Shown here one piece after another: positions 33,408-41,709 of a stretch of DNA of 64,000 nucleotides. Both the position numbers and the translations under genes were made by a program. The notes beneath the pieces were generated by a model that saw only the letters and a program-made list of their open reading frames with translations, was not told the origin of the DNA and did no database searches. The stretch's first letter is position 1; each line of letters opens with the position of its first letter. Source of the DNA: Candidatus Zixiibacteriota bacterium (GTDB lineage: Bacteria; Zixibacteria; MSB-5A5; GN15; JAAZOE01); assembly GCA_023138975.1 (NCBI GenBank), contig JAGLON010000002.1, positions 241,641 through 305,640 on the forward strand, in the 5' to 3' direction.

Positions 33408-34691
33408 TTAAGGGCAGCAGGGCTCCAGCCCTCCTCGAAAAACATAATTAACGATATAAACAGCGTCGCCAACATTGCAAACCTCATCACAATTGGCATC
33501 TCCGGCTATTTCTGGATTAGGAGAGTTTCCGCCCCTGAAGACATAATTGATTATATAAACGCCATCACCGATATTGATAGTTTTATCTCCGTTAGCATCT
33601 CCACAAATATATGCGTCGCAAACGTCACCTACGCCGTTACCGTTCATATCGGATTGATTGGGGTTGGCAAAGTAGGGGCAATTGTCAACAAAATCGGCAA
33701 TACCGTCGGAATCGTCATCCGGATAGCTGATAAGAGGACAATAATCAGGTTGTGGCCCCCCCACAGAATACTCAGTGTCACCAATGCCATCACCATTGCT
33801 ATCTGTTCCGGTATAATTTGCCCAGTAATTTCCCTCACATGGAGATGCTTGGTTCCAGAAGTTAACTCCCATGAAAGAATCATAATAGAATGATGCTGTA
33901 TTTTCGTCAGGAGATTGAAATATATTATGATGGAATAAATTATCACCGCCTCCGCCCGTGCATTCCATATAGAAGAAGCAGTAGGAGTTAAAGCTGAATT
34001 GGTTATACAGAACATTGTTATTGTAACACATTATCATTGATATCCCACCGCTTCCGTTTCGAGAAACTTCATTGTGAGATATAGTGTTATACCGGTGATG
34101 TGCGGCTAAAGTATGTTCAAGTATAATTCCCTTTCCGGTATTGTCGGTAATATGATTTTCTGTTATTTGATTGTACGTGTTTTCAATATCGGGATAATGT
34201 GATGATTCGTAAAAGTATATACCGGCGTGATTGCGTCTTATTTGGTTAAGATTTAGTATGCAATATGAGGATTCAGAAAGAGCAATTCCGGCCCCTCCAT
34301 TATCTATCAGGCGACATGATTCAATCATACAGCTGTCAGCTTCGGTAATTTTGATAGCTGCATCCCATGATTGCTCTTCTTCATGAAAATCACCGGAACC
34401 GATTACTGTTAGTTTCTTAACAACAACGTGAGGGGAAGTAATCGATATAACAGTTCCAGAGTCATTACCTCTAATGAGTGTACAATTCATTGCCTGACCA
34501 ATTAGAGAAAGTGGTTTATTGATAGACAGGTGTTCATTGTATATACCGATTTGAACGAGGACCGTATCTCCCGAAAGCGCCATATCTATTCCTGATTGTA
34601 TCGTCGTAGCATCTTCGGGAACCGAGATAATCGTTGCATTACAGAAGGAAATAAATAGAAGCAAGCTGAAAGAAATAAAGGTAGTTTTCAT
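33408..34691 (-). CDS. Secreted right-handed beta-helix protein with thrombospondin-3 and dockerin-like C-terminus
   Basis: 427 residues with a signal peptide (SLLLFISFCNA). Residues 25-300 are a NosD/periplasmic copper-binding-like parallel beta-helix: the start VPEDATTIQSGIDMALSGDTVLVQIGIYNEHL, then repeated GNxIxxN-type rungs (NQIRRNHAGIYFYES, NQITENHITDNTGKGI, NTISHNEVSRNGSGGI). Next a thrombospondin type 3 calcium repeat (DSDGIADFVDNCPYFANPNQSDMNGNGVGDVCD) and two dockerin-like loops ending FRGG. Such folds bind or cleave polysaccharides; no catalytic residues can be assigned. The dockerin type matches that of the 18-21 kb cluster. Confidence 0.82.
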   Translation of the reverse strand: MKTTFISFSLLLFISFCNATIISVPEDATTIQSGIDMALSGDTVLVQIGIYNEHLSINKPLSLIGQAMNCTLIRGNDSGTVISITSPHVVVKKLTVIGSGDFHEEEQSWDAAIKITEADSCMIESCRLIDNGGAGIALSESSYCILNLNQIRRNHAGIYFYESSHYPDIENTYNQITENHITDNTGKGIILEHTLAAHHRYNTISHNEVSRNGSGGISMIMCYNNNVLYNQFSFNSYCFFYMECTGGGGDNLFHHNIFQSPDENTASFYYDSFMGVNFWNQASPCEGNYWANYTGTDSNGDGIGDTEYSVGGPQPDYCPLISYPDDDSDGIADFVDNCPYFANPNQSDMNGNGVGDVCDAYICGDANGDKTINIGDGVYIINYVFRGGNSPNPEIAGDANCDEVCNVGDAVYIVNYVFRGGLEPCCP

Positions 34692-34812
34692 TTTTTCCCC
34701 GAAAAATTAAGCGCACATTATATGACAAGTGAATCGTTCTCAAACTGCTAGTTATCTTACAAATAAGATAATATTTTATAATTGCTTTGCAAGGAGTATT
34801 TTAGCCCGGTGG

Positions 34813-34832
34813 CCCAAGTCTTTAGACTTGGG
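34813..34832. repeat. TTTA-loop hairpin, copy A
   Basis: CCCAAGTC pairs perfectly with GACTTGGG across TTTA and is preceded by CCCGGTGG. It is the same element as the hairpins at 57341 and 57569, with a different but still fully paired stem. Confidence 0.65.
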
Positions 34833-34936
34833 ATTAGATATTTGCCACATCTCTACCGAGCAATAACATTTTCCCTAATTTCCGGTAGGGATCGGACCAA
34901 AGGCTGCATGAAGTCTTCCGACCCTGCGGTATTTCT

Positions 34937-34974
34937 CATCCCCCTCCTTACCAAGGAGGGGGTTGGGGGTGGTT
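34937..34974. repeat. 38-bp C/G-rich palindromic repeat, copy 1
   Basis: CCCCCTCCTT and AAGGAGGGGG form a hairpin, followed by TTGGGGGTGGTT. The reverse complement recurs at 57384-57420 with two mismatches in 37 positions, both in the loop. Confidence 0.75.
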
Positions 34975-35109
34975 AGTTGAATTGTATTGACTGAATGGAC
35001 TAAGGCCGTTGATTATCTACAACCAGTTACATTTTCTCCACAACTTTATTGTTAATCTCGATTAACTCCTTTTTAGTAGATAAATATAATTTGTAATGGA
35101 GAAACCGCT

Positions 35110-35341
35110 ATGTCGTTAGCAAAAAAAAGTCTAACAAGCAACCTAAGTTGTTGTCAGACAACAACAGTAAAACACACACCCTAAAAATGAGCAAACACAA
35201 GGTACTCGTCGCAGACGGGTGAAGCCAATTTACTGTAATCCATTAACAGGATATACATTACAAGGAATTTTATTTCAGGACACTCATTGGGATACGATAC
35301 TACATTTACGAAGAGGTTGGTCAAGATCTACCCACAAGTAA
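35110..35341 (+). pseudogene. Doubtful small gene, possibly frameshifted
   Basis: An ATG at 35110 with GGAGA upstream opens a 24-codon frame ending TAA at 35182-35184. The +1 frame is open from there to 35341 and encodes a basic segment (GTRRRRVKPIYCNPLTG, then FQDTHWDTILHLRRGW). A single frameshift near 35180 would join them into about 76 residues. I recognise no homologue, and the 3-prime end runs into the inverted repeats. It could be a decayed gene or chance. Confidence 0.2.
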
Positions 35342-35414
35342 GGGCACTATAGCCTGCGATCTTGACAATCGCGCGGAGCGAGAAAAAACATGTCAAGACC
35401 ACGGGGGTCTTGAC
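35320..35414. repeat. Four alternating GTCAAGAYC boxes
   Basis: GTCAAGATC at 35320-35328 is inverted at 35358-35366, and GTCAAGACC at 35392-35400 is inverted at 35406-35414. The second pair forms a hairpin with a 5-nt loop (ACGGG). Confidence 0.65.
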
Positions 35415-35515
35415 CTACGTGATATATTACCTCGTAATTATAGTATAATTAGCTATAGTCCTACCACAGGTGAGCCAACTAAAAAAAGTGAAATATCTCA
35501 CCCTCCATATCTTGC

Positions 35516-35544
35516 TTGACAGAAGCTTTCATCCTTCGTAGATT
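35516..35544 (+). promoter_or_regulatory. Likely sigma-70 promoter of the cation exchanger
   Basis: TTGACA (35516-35521), 17-bp spacer, TAGATT (35539-35544), about 40 bp before the start codon. Confidence 0.55.
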
Positions 35545-35586
35545 CTGCCCTATTAAATATCATGTTTACAGGTTAGGATTTTCGGT

Positions 35587-36774
35587 ATGTCAATAGCCAA
35601 GCCGCCAGGAATGTTCAGCAAGGCGCTGGTTCCCGGTACTATACTTTTAACTGTTCCCGGTGTGCTGCTTAAATTCAACGCTTTTCATACCGGATATGGC
35701 GGTGAAGCGCTTTTATACGGCATCGGTATGTTAGGCGCCGCGTTTATTCTTTCGTGGGCGGCCGAGGTCGTGCAGATGGATATCTCACAGGGGTTTGCGC
35801 TAGCTATACTGGCGTTTATCGCTGTCTTACCCGAATATGCTGTTGATATGGTATTTGCGTGGAAAGCGGCCGAAGATCCTTCATACGCACCTCTGGCTTT
35901 AGCTAATATGACCGGAGCCAATCGACTCCTTATCGGTCTTGGCTGGCCGATGGTTCTCGTTCTGTTTTTTATCCGCTCCAAGAAAAAAGCGCTGCAGCTC
36001 GACAAGGAGCATTCTACTGAAGTATTCTATATGGCCTGTGCGACGGTCTATGCCTTCAGCATTCCGTTCAAAGGCAGTCTTACGATTTTTGATGCGATAA
36101 TTCTCATAGCCATCTTCACGATGTATCTGGTTCGAACCGCCAAGTCTGAAACCCATGAGCCGGAACTTGTCGGGCCGTCGGCTATTATCGGGAAGATGAG
36201 TAACATACCCCGGCGTACAATCGTTTATGCTCTCTTTGCTTTTTCGGGAACGATTATTTTCCTGTCGGCTGAGCCGTTTGCCCATTCTCTGGTGGAATTC
36301 GGTAGAGAATCGGGGATTGATGAATTCTTATTAGTTCAGTGGCTGGCGCCGCTGGCTTCTGAGTCTCCCGAATTTATGATTGCCGGTATCTGGGCATTCA
36401 GAGGACAGGCTCAGGCCGCTATGGGGGCATTGATATCATCAAAAGTCAATCAATGGACATTGCTGGTCGGTACGTTACCGATTGTTTATTCGATTGCCAT
36501 GGGTAAAATCAGCGCATTGCCTCTCGATATGAGACAGGATCACGAAATCTGGCTCACGGCCGGGCAGTCGATTTTTGCCATCGCGATTTTGGCTAATTTG
36601 CGCATGTCTTGGTATGGAGCCGTGTTATTGTTCGTATTATTCATGGTACAGTTAATTGTCTCTGAAATTCGCATGGAGATAATGTGGATTTATATCGTAT
36701 TCGGTGTGCTGATATTGGTACGAGACCGGCGAGTATTACTATCGCTGGCTAAAATCGGTCTTAAATTCAAATAG
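35587..36774 (+). CDS. Sodium/calcium exchanger-family membrane protein
   Basis: 395 residues with ten to eleven hydrophobic segments in two halves. Each half carries an NCX alpha-repeat: AFIAVLPEYAVDMVFAW...LALANMTGANRLLIGLGWP in the first and LAPLASESPEFMIAGIWAF...AMGALISSKVNQWTLLVGTLP in the second, with the acidic ion-binding residues (PEY, SPEF) and Asn present. The family exchanges cations such as Ca2+ for Na+ or H+; the ion here is not determinable. Convergent with the PhoU-like gene, 12 bp apart. Confidence 0.85.
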   Translation: MSIAKPPGMFSKALVPGTILLTVPGVLLKFNAFHTGYGGEALLYGIGMLGAAFILSWAAEVVQMDISQGFALAILAFIAVLPEYAVDMVFAWKAAEDPSYAPLALANMTGANRLLIGLGWPMVLVLFFIRSKKKALQLDKEHSTEVFYMACATVYAFSIPFKGSLTIFDAIILIAIFTMYLVRTAKSETHEPELVGPSAIIGKMSNIPRRTIVYALFAFSGTIIFLSAEPFAHSLVEFGRESGIDEFLLVQWLAPLASESPEFMIAGIWAFRGQAQAAMGALISSKVNQWTLLVGTLPIVYSIAMGKISALPLDMRQDHEIWLTAGQSIFAIAILANLRMSWYGAVLLFVLFMVQLIVSEIRMEIMWIYIVFGVLILVRDRRVLLSLAKIGLKFK

Positions 36775-36786
36775 TTTTTATGCTTA

Positions 36787-37455
36787 TTACTCTTTTGAGC
36801 GGTATCCGATTCGTGGAAACGGGTTAACTACCGAAGATACAATATTAGTCAGATGGGCTGAAATTCGTTTGAGATGACGAACATAAAGCGCTATTGCGAC
36901 ACCATCCCCGCACTGCAAGTCGTCCTGCTTGCTCGAAATTAATTCGTTGACTACGGAATCACACCAACTTGATATATTACCGTGTTCCTGCATCAGTTTA
37001 TTGGCAAGTTCTTCATCCGAATTGGAATACGCTTTTGTAACGCCGTTAAACTTCTCCGTGATTACTTTTTCAGCTTCGACTAATTTCTCTTCATACTTGC
37101 CGGCATTAAGGCGATTTGGGTGGGCGTTGGCTAATTCATAAATATTTTTGGTGTAGTCTCCAATTCGTTCTACATCGTTGACCACAGAGATAAGGACCAG
37201 TCCGGGAGCGACGTTAGTCGGTTTGGCTATCGCCAAATGGGATAGAACTTTACGTCGTACTGCCCGCTCGTATTTATTAATTTTTTTATCTGCCGCATAA
37301 ATATCAAATTTCATTTCGGCATTATCGCTGTGACGCAGAGAGCGGATAGCTTCCTCAAACATTATATAATCTTCATGAAGCATTTCCGACGTATCATCAA
37401 ACGCCTGCTGCAGTAAATCATCGGATTTAAACATCTCTCGCAAGAATTCGAACAT
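36787..37455 (-). CDS. PhoU-domain protein
   Basis: 222 residues, all helical, two PhoU-type three-helix units. The first has DKKINKYERAVRRKVLSHLA and NDVERIGDYTKNIYELA (the metal-binding E/DxxxD pattern), the second RHLKRISAHLTNIVSSVVNPFPRIGY. PhoU proteins restrain phosphate uptake through PstSCAB or Na/Pi cotransporters; neither is in the window, and the nearest transporter is the convergent cation exchanger. Length is close to classic PhoU (about 220-240). Confidence 0.82.
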   Translation of the reverse strand: MFEFLREMFKSDDLLQQAFDDTSEMLHEDYIMFEEAIRSLRHSDNAEMKFDIYAADKKINKYERAVRRKVLSHLAIAKPTNVAPGLVLISVVNDVERIGDYTKNIYELANAHPNRLNAGKYEEKLVEAEKVITEKFNGVTKAYSNSDEELANKLMQEHGNISSWCDSVVNELISSKQDDLQCGDGVAIALYVRHLKRISAHLTNIVSSVVNPFPRIGYRSKE

Positions 37456-37773
37456 GATATTCCTCCGCCAAACAATAACTTGAATAAAAACAAAGCCAGA
37501 CCATGCTAGTCTAACTTATTCATCGGACAGATACGCCAATAATTAACGGTATAAAAGCTTCCCGTTTTTTTATCCTTATACAGTTCAAGAAGATATGTAG
37601 TTGCAAAGATTATGTCAAGCTGTTACTGACAACATAAACTATATTATTTGTTTAAGTTGAAGTGAAAAATTAGGCGGAAAAAAATTTAAAAAGAGTTTGG
37701 TCTTGACAATATGTTTATGTGTATTAATTATTAGTCTAATTCAGTCCTGTTGTATGGTATGAAAGGTACATGT
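37456..37773. other. Divergent intergenic region
   Basis: 318 bp AT-rich spacer between the divergent PhoU-like and Ig-haem lipoprotein genes. It has a candidate plus-strand promoter at 37703-37730; nothing else was recognised. Confidence 0.5.
37703..37730 (+). promoter_or_regulatory. Possible sigma-70 promoter
   Basis: TTGACA (37703-37708), 16-bp spacer, TAATTA (37725-37730), 43 bp before the lipoprotein start codon. Confidence 0.45.
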
Positions 37774-39075
37774 ATGAAATATATTGGAGTAATCTTCAGC
37801 ATTCTGTTACTGCTGACTGCCGTATCCTGCGATAAAAAAGAAGTTCCGACACAAGTTATTCCTGTTTATGATACCTCATTGGAATTGTTGACGTCCAATG
37901 ACCAAGCTCTTGCGGCCGGTTCAGGGAACCCCTCTTTTATCCAGATCATTGTGAAAAATGAAATAAATGATCCGGTTGAAGGTGTTGTGGTTACATTTAC
38001 TCAGATATCCACTCAAGATAGGGAAGACACCTCCTTTAACCGTACTGCTACAACAAATGCGACAGGAACGATTTCGCTTAACTATTTTGCTGATACGTTA
38101 GTCGGTGCTGATACAATACAAATTGTTGCGGAGGGTGCGGTTGATTCTCTGGTACTGTTAGCTCTGACTGTAACTCCCGCCGCAGTTGATACGATTTTCA
38201 AAGTTGCTCCTCTTGCACCAACGGTCTTTGGCATCGCCGGCGAACTGATTGCCGATACATTTAAAGTACAAATTTTGGATGCATATAGTAATCCGGTTGC
38301 CAATGAACGCGTATTGTTTAGGGCATTTGACCGATGTGTTCTGATTACCGATTCGACTGCGAACCTGAGTATGGAAAATGATTCGATCTATACTCGCACT
38401 AATACCGACGGCGAAGCCTGGGCGCAGGTTACTCTCTCAATAAATCCCCGGAGTGACGGCGGGTATCCTAATTCTTTCAATATGATGGTTACAAGTCCAG
38501 TTCTTACCGGAGACACTATTGCTTTTGTTCTGGCCAGCACCGACCCCGGGACTATTACGTATTATGGTGATGTGCGAAATATCTTTGATGACAACTGCAT
38601 CTTATGCCATCCTACGGTGGCCAGCAGTTATGACCTTACCCGATATTTTACAACTGTTGTCAATCCTATTGTAATACCGGGTGATACAATAAACTCAACG
38701 ATGCTGAACTACGCGGTCTCGACGCACCAGAACTCGTCTATCAATGTCGTTGAAGAGGATAAAGTCAAACTCTGGATTGGAACACACAATGCCGTCCCCG
38801 GAAGCTCAGGGTTGGTTAGCTATACTTCTCATATAAAAAATATTATCGACGCCAATTGTCTTTCATGCCATGGCGACCCGCCGGGCCCCAGTACTACCTA
38901 TATGATGACAACCCATGCGGAGATTCGCGCTAACGATGTGGCCATACCTGCCGACACCAATTCAACCCTGGTCCTGAAACTAAATCCAGGTGGAAACATG
39001 AGGACTTACGTCAGCGATGTGCAGGCTGATTCAATTATTAACTGGGTTGTTAGCGATTCATTGAGGCAGTATTAA
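37774..39075 (+). CDS. Lipoprotein with Ig-like domains and two c-type haem motifs
   Basis: 433 residues from ATG 37774, chosen because AAAGGT lies 6-8 bp upstream; a TTG at 37750 and an ATG at 37759 are less likely. The signal peptide ends LLTAVSC, with Cys19 the probable lipidated residue. Two invasin/Big_1-type Ig-like segments (about 35-140 and 150-260, with the typical DxxxNPVxGxxVxF and TNxxGxxxxxY patterns) are followed by two CxxCH motifs (DNCILCH near residue 275 and ANCLSCH near 365), each preceded by IFDD or IIDA as in Planctomycete-type cytochrome c domains. Predicted outer-membrane-anchored cytochrome; substrate unknown. Confidence 0.75.
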   Translation: MKYIGVIFSILLLLTAVSCDKKEVPTQVIPVYDTSLELLTSNDQALAAGSGNPSFIQIIVKNEINDPVEGVVVTFTQISTQDREDTSFNRTATTNATGTISLNYFADTLVGADTIQIVAEGAVDSLVLLALTVTPAAVDTIFKVAPLAPTVFGIAGELIADTFKVQILDAYSNPVANERVLFRAFDRCVLITDSTANLSMENDSIYTRTNTDGEAWAQVTLSINPRSDGGYPNSFNMMVTSPVLTGDTIAFVLASTDPGTITYYGDVRNIFDDNCILCHPTVASSYDLTRYFTTVVNPIVIPGDTINSTMLNYAVSTHQNSSINVVEEDKVKLWIGTHNAVPGSSGLVSYTSHIKNIIDANCLSCHGDPPGPSTTYMMTTHAEIRANDVAIPADTNSTLVLKLNPGGNMRTYVSDVQADSIINWVVSDSLRQY

Positions 39076-39121
39076 GCGTCTTTGTGCTTGTCCTTAGGTA
39101 TGCTCGTGCCGATATTGGAGT

Positions 39122-40843
39122 ATGGAGTTTTATTACCGGGAAACAGAAGAAGAAAAACTGGATCGATTCTGGTGGCTCCCATATCTTGCGTTCGGAATAG
39201 TTACTGCCTTACTTTCTTATCCCATATTAAATAATATCTCAAATTGGGGTATCCGTGATTGGGATCTGTTTACAACTCTACATGCGGCAGCCGTACATTC
39301 AGTAACCGAATACGGTCAATTTCCCTTTTGGAACCCATATATTGGCGGCGGGAATATATTATTCGCGCATCCGGAAGTCCCGGTTCTAAATCCTTTATTT
39401 CTGCTTCAGCTTATTTTCGGCCCGTTGGCAGGATTGAAGCTCCAGGTCATTACGGCCTATTATTTAGGGTTTATCGGGAGTTATAAACTGGCCCGGAAGT
39501 TCGGAGTGAGCTTTTATGGCTCGTTTATTACTCCGCTGGTATATATGCTTAGTTCCTATTTCGCGCTTCACTTTTCCGCCGGTCACATACCATTTCACTA
39601 TTTTGCGGCACTTCCGTGGTTGCTCTATTATTATCGAAAGTCAATCGATAACCCCTGGCATATTTTATCAGTCGGTGGCGTTGTCGCGTTTTACATCCTC
39701 GGTTCCGGAGCCGCTGTTCCGGTAGTCTTTTCCCTGTTCTTTTTGTTTTTATTCAGCCTGTTTGATATTGGCCGGAAGTACAAATTAACTCCCCCTGTAT
39801 ACGCCATTGCGGGTGGCCTCTGCGGAGTTCTTTTTGGAGCGGTCAAGTTTATACCGATGGTCGATTACTTGTTTCGCAACCCCTGGATTCCCGACGGTAC
39901 TGTAATGAAAACGCCAGTTACACTTTTGCCGACAATGCTATTTACTATCAATCAATCAATGTTTTCCGGGTATGCACAAGGTTACGTTTATGGATGGCAT
40001 GAATATGGAGCGTACCTGGGACCGATCGCCGCCATTTTGGTGATAATCGGACTGCTTTTTCAATTCCGTGATAATTGGAAATATGCTGTTTTGGCCGTCA
40101 TCTCAATAATTTTGGTGCTTGGCTCATTCATGCCCTGGTCTCCCTGGGATGTTTTGCATAAGCTTCCGGGATTCGAGTCAATTAGGGTTCCTTCGCGGTT
40201 TATCGTTCTGGCTTTATTCGCGATGGCGATTTTAGCCGGCAAAGGATTGGATATTCTCGCTGCGATGTTTTCCTTTCGCCGAGGTGCCTTGACAATGCTG
40301 CTCTTTATCGCGATTTCCGGAACTCATTTACTGGTTTCACTGCCTATCCTTAATGAAGCTTTTACTCGCAAACCTGAAAAGGTCGAACAAAGAGCTGACT
40401 TCAAGCAGGTCGAAGGTGATCCTAATCGGATGTATGCCGCGTTTTTATCAAATGAAGGTACTATTAAAGCGGCTTGGCTTTCTGCTTATCGTGGAGGAAG
40501 AGGTATCTACGATGGCCAAAATCTGAAAGAATGGTATTCTGAAAATGATCGTATAACCGTACTGAATCGGGATTTTACTCCGAACCGAATCACTTTCAAT
40601 TTGAAAGCGCCGGTGGGAGGAAACCTTATTGTGGGGCAGGGCTTTGATCCGGGGTGGCGACGTATAAACGGCACACCTATTAGCGATTTTCATGATCTTG
40701 TTTCCTGCCGGATTGATGCGGGCGAGAGCAAATTGGAGATTTATTATCGTCCTGATTATTTCTATCTGGGTTTGATAATCTCGATTGTATCAATTCTCGG
40801 AGCTATTGCCGCTCCTATAGTGTACCGCCGACTTAGTTCCTGA
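39122..40843 (+). CDS. YfhO-like polytopic membrane protein (probable GT-C glycosyltransferase fold)
   Basis: 573 residues with about twelve membrane segments and a C-terminal soluble beta domain followed by a last membrane helix. The first periplasmic loop holds RDWDLFTTLHAAAVHSVTEYGQFPFWNPYIGGG, with the acidic pair and downstream Tyr-Gln-Phe-Pro-x-Trp-Asn-Pro found in YfhO/PMT-type proteins, which transfer sugars from polyprenyl-phosphate donors. The adjacent minus-strand GT2 gene resembles synthases of such donors, which supports the call. Only weak ribosome-site sequence precedes the ATG. Its 3-prime end overlaps the convergent GT2 gene by 11 bp. Confidence 0.7.
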   Translation: MEFYYRETEEEKLDRFWWLPYLAFGIVTALLSYPILNNISNWGIRDWDLFTTLHAAAVHSVTEYGQFPFWNPYIGGGNILFAHPEVPVLNPLFLLQLIFGPLAGLKLQVITAYYLGFIGSYKLARKFGVSFYGSFITPLVYMLSSYFALHFSAGHIPFHYFAALPWLLYYYRKSIDNPWHILSVGGVVAFYILGSGAAVPVVFSLFFLFLFSLFDIGRKYKLTPPVYAIAGGLCGVLFGAVKFIPMVDYLFRNPWIPDGTVMKTPVTLLPTMLFTINQSMFSGYAQGYVYGWHEYGAYLGPIAAILVIIGLLFQFRDNWKYAVLAVISIILVLGSFMPWSPWDVLHKLPGFESIRVPSRFIVLALFAMAILAGKGLDILAAMFSFRRGALTMLLFIAISGTHLLVSLPILNEAFTRKPEKVEQRADFKQVEGDPNRMYAAFLSNEGTIKAAWLSAYRGGRGIYDGQNLKEWYSENDRITVLNRDFTPNRITFNLKAPVGGNLIVGQGFDPGWRRINGTPISDFHDLVSCRIDAGESKLEIYYRPDYFYLGLIISIVSILGAIAAPIVYRRLSS

Positions 40844-41507
40844 ACCTGAATTTAATCAGCGTCCAAATCGCTTCAGCGCCGTCAGTCCATCTTATCTTTT
40901 TACCCTCATGAATTTTTCGAGGCGTATAAGAAATCGGAATTTCAAAAATCTTTATACTTCGCTTTCCCAGCTTAGCAACCAACTCAGGACAGAACTCGAA
41001 CCGCTCACAGGATAAATTGAGTGATTTTAAAAGGGTCGTCCTAACCATTTTGTAGCAGGTTGATTCATCGGATATGGAAATATCATAGAGCAGGTTGGCC
41101 AGGAAAGTAAGGAATTTACCGCCCCAGTAAAACCTCTTATACGAGATGCCGGATTCCGGGTTGTGAATTCGAGAACCGAACACAGCATCAGCATTATGAC
41201 GCTCTGCGGTCTGCAGCATTTTGATAATATCATTGGGGTCATATTCAAGATCGGCGTCCTGAATAACGGTATAGTCTCCGGCTACCGCCTCCAATCCGGT
41301 TCGAATAGCGGCTCCTTTGCCCTTGTTGTCTGAATGACATATTGAAGTGATTGAAGTATAAGAATTTAAAATTGCCGGCGAATTATCCGAAGAACCGTCA
41401 TCGATTGCAATTATTTCACAATCAAGGGGTAAATTAACGAGTCGATCGAGAATTTCCGAAAGAGTTTTCTCTTCGTTATAAACCGGGACAATAATAGATA
41501 GCCGCAT
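40833..41507 (-). CDS. Family 2 glycosyltransferase, dolichyl-phosphate-sugar synthase type
   Basis: 224 residues from ATG 41507 (MRLSIIVPVYNEEKTL). The frame stays open to an ATG at 41621, but the extra 38 residues do not look like the family and neither start has a clear ribosome site. GT-A motifs: IIAIDDGSSDNS, then IQDADLEYDP with the DxD metal site, and FGSRIHNPESG. No C-terminal membrane segment, so it is the DPM1-like short form that charges polyprenyl phosphate with a hexose. It may supply the YfhO-like enzyme encoded convergently. Confidence 0.85.
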   Translation of the reverse strand: MRLSIIVPVYNEEKTLSEILDRLVNLPLDCEIIAIDDGSSDNSPAILNSYTSITSICHSDNKGKGAAIRTGLEAVAGDYTVIQDADLEYDPNDIIKMLQTAERHNADAVFGSRIHNPESGISYKRFYWGGKFLTFLANLLYDISISDESTCYKMVRTTLLKSLNLSCERFEFCPELVAKLGKRSIKIFEIPISYTPRKIHEGKKIRWTDGAEAIWTLIKFRFRN

Positions 41508-41646
41508 TTGGCAAATGTACATACAATTGGATAATTTGTCAAACAGAAGCGAGTCGTAGCGTGACGAATCCTTGTGAAACATTTCTAATGCTTTGGTGTA
41601 TAAATAGTTAACTAAAGCCATAACGCTTTGAACAATTAAGAAAGCC

Positions 41647-41675
41647 TTGACTTTGGCATAGCTCTTTAATATAAT
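41647..41675 (+). promoter_or_regulatory. Sigma-70 promoter of the exopolysaccharide operon
   Basis: TTGACT (41647-41652), 17-bp spacer, perfect TATAAT (41670-41675), 35 bp before the first gene of the operon. Confidence 0.7.
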
Positions 41676-41709
41676 ATAAGGTTATTTATTTTTACATGGA
41701 AGCGTTTGA

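Larger units (their letters stand above)
34692..35586. other. Repeat-rich intergenic region
   Basis: 895 bp without a convincing gene. It holds a TTTA-loop hairpin (34813-34832), a C/G-rich 38-bp repeat (34937-34974), a doubtful short reading frame (35110-35341), four alternating GTCAAGAYC boxes (35320-35414) and a promoter for the downstream exchanger. Confidence 0.6.

Noticed and set aside
41508..41621. 38-residue N-terminal extension of the GT2 enzyme
   Set aside because: The extension does not resemble the family, and the core starts cleanly at MRLSIIVPVYNEE; kept only as an alternative.
41647..41675. Sigma-54 promoter reading of TTTGGCATAGCTCTTTA before the export gene
   Set aside because: The -12 GC is TA here, while an overlapping TTGACT-N17-TATAAT fits sigma-70 much better.
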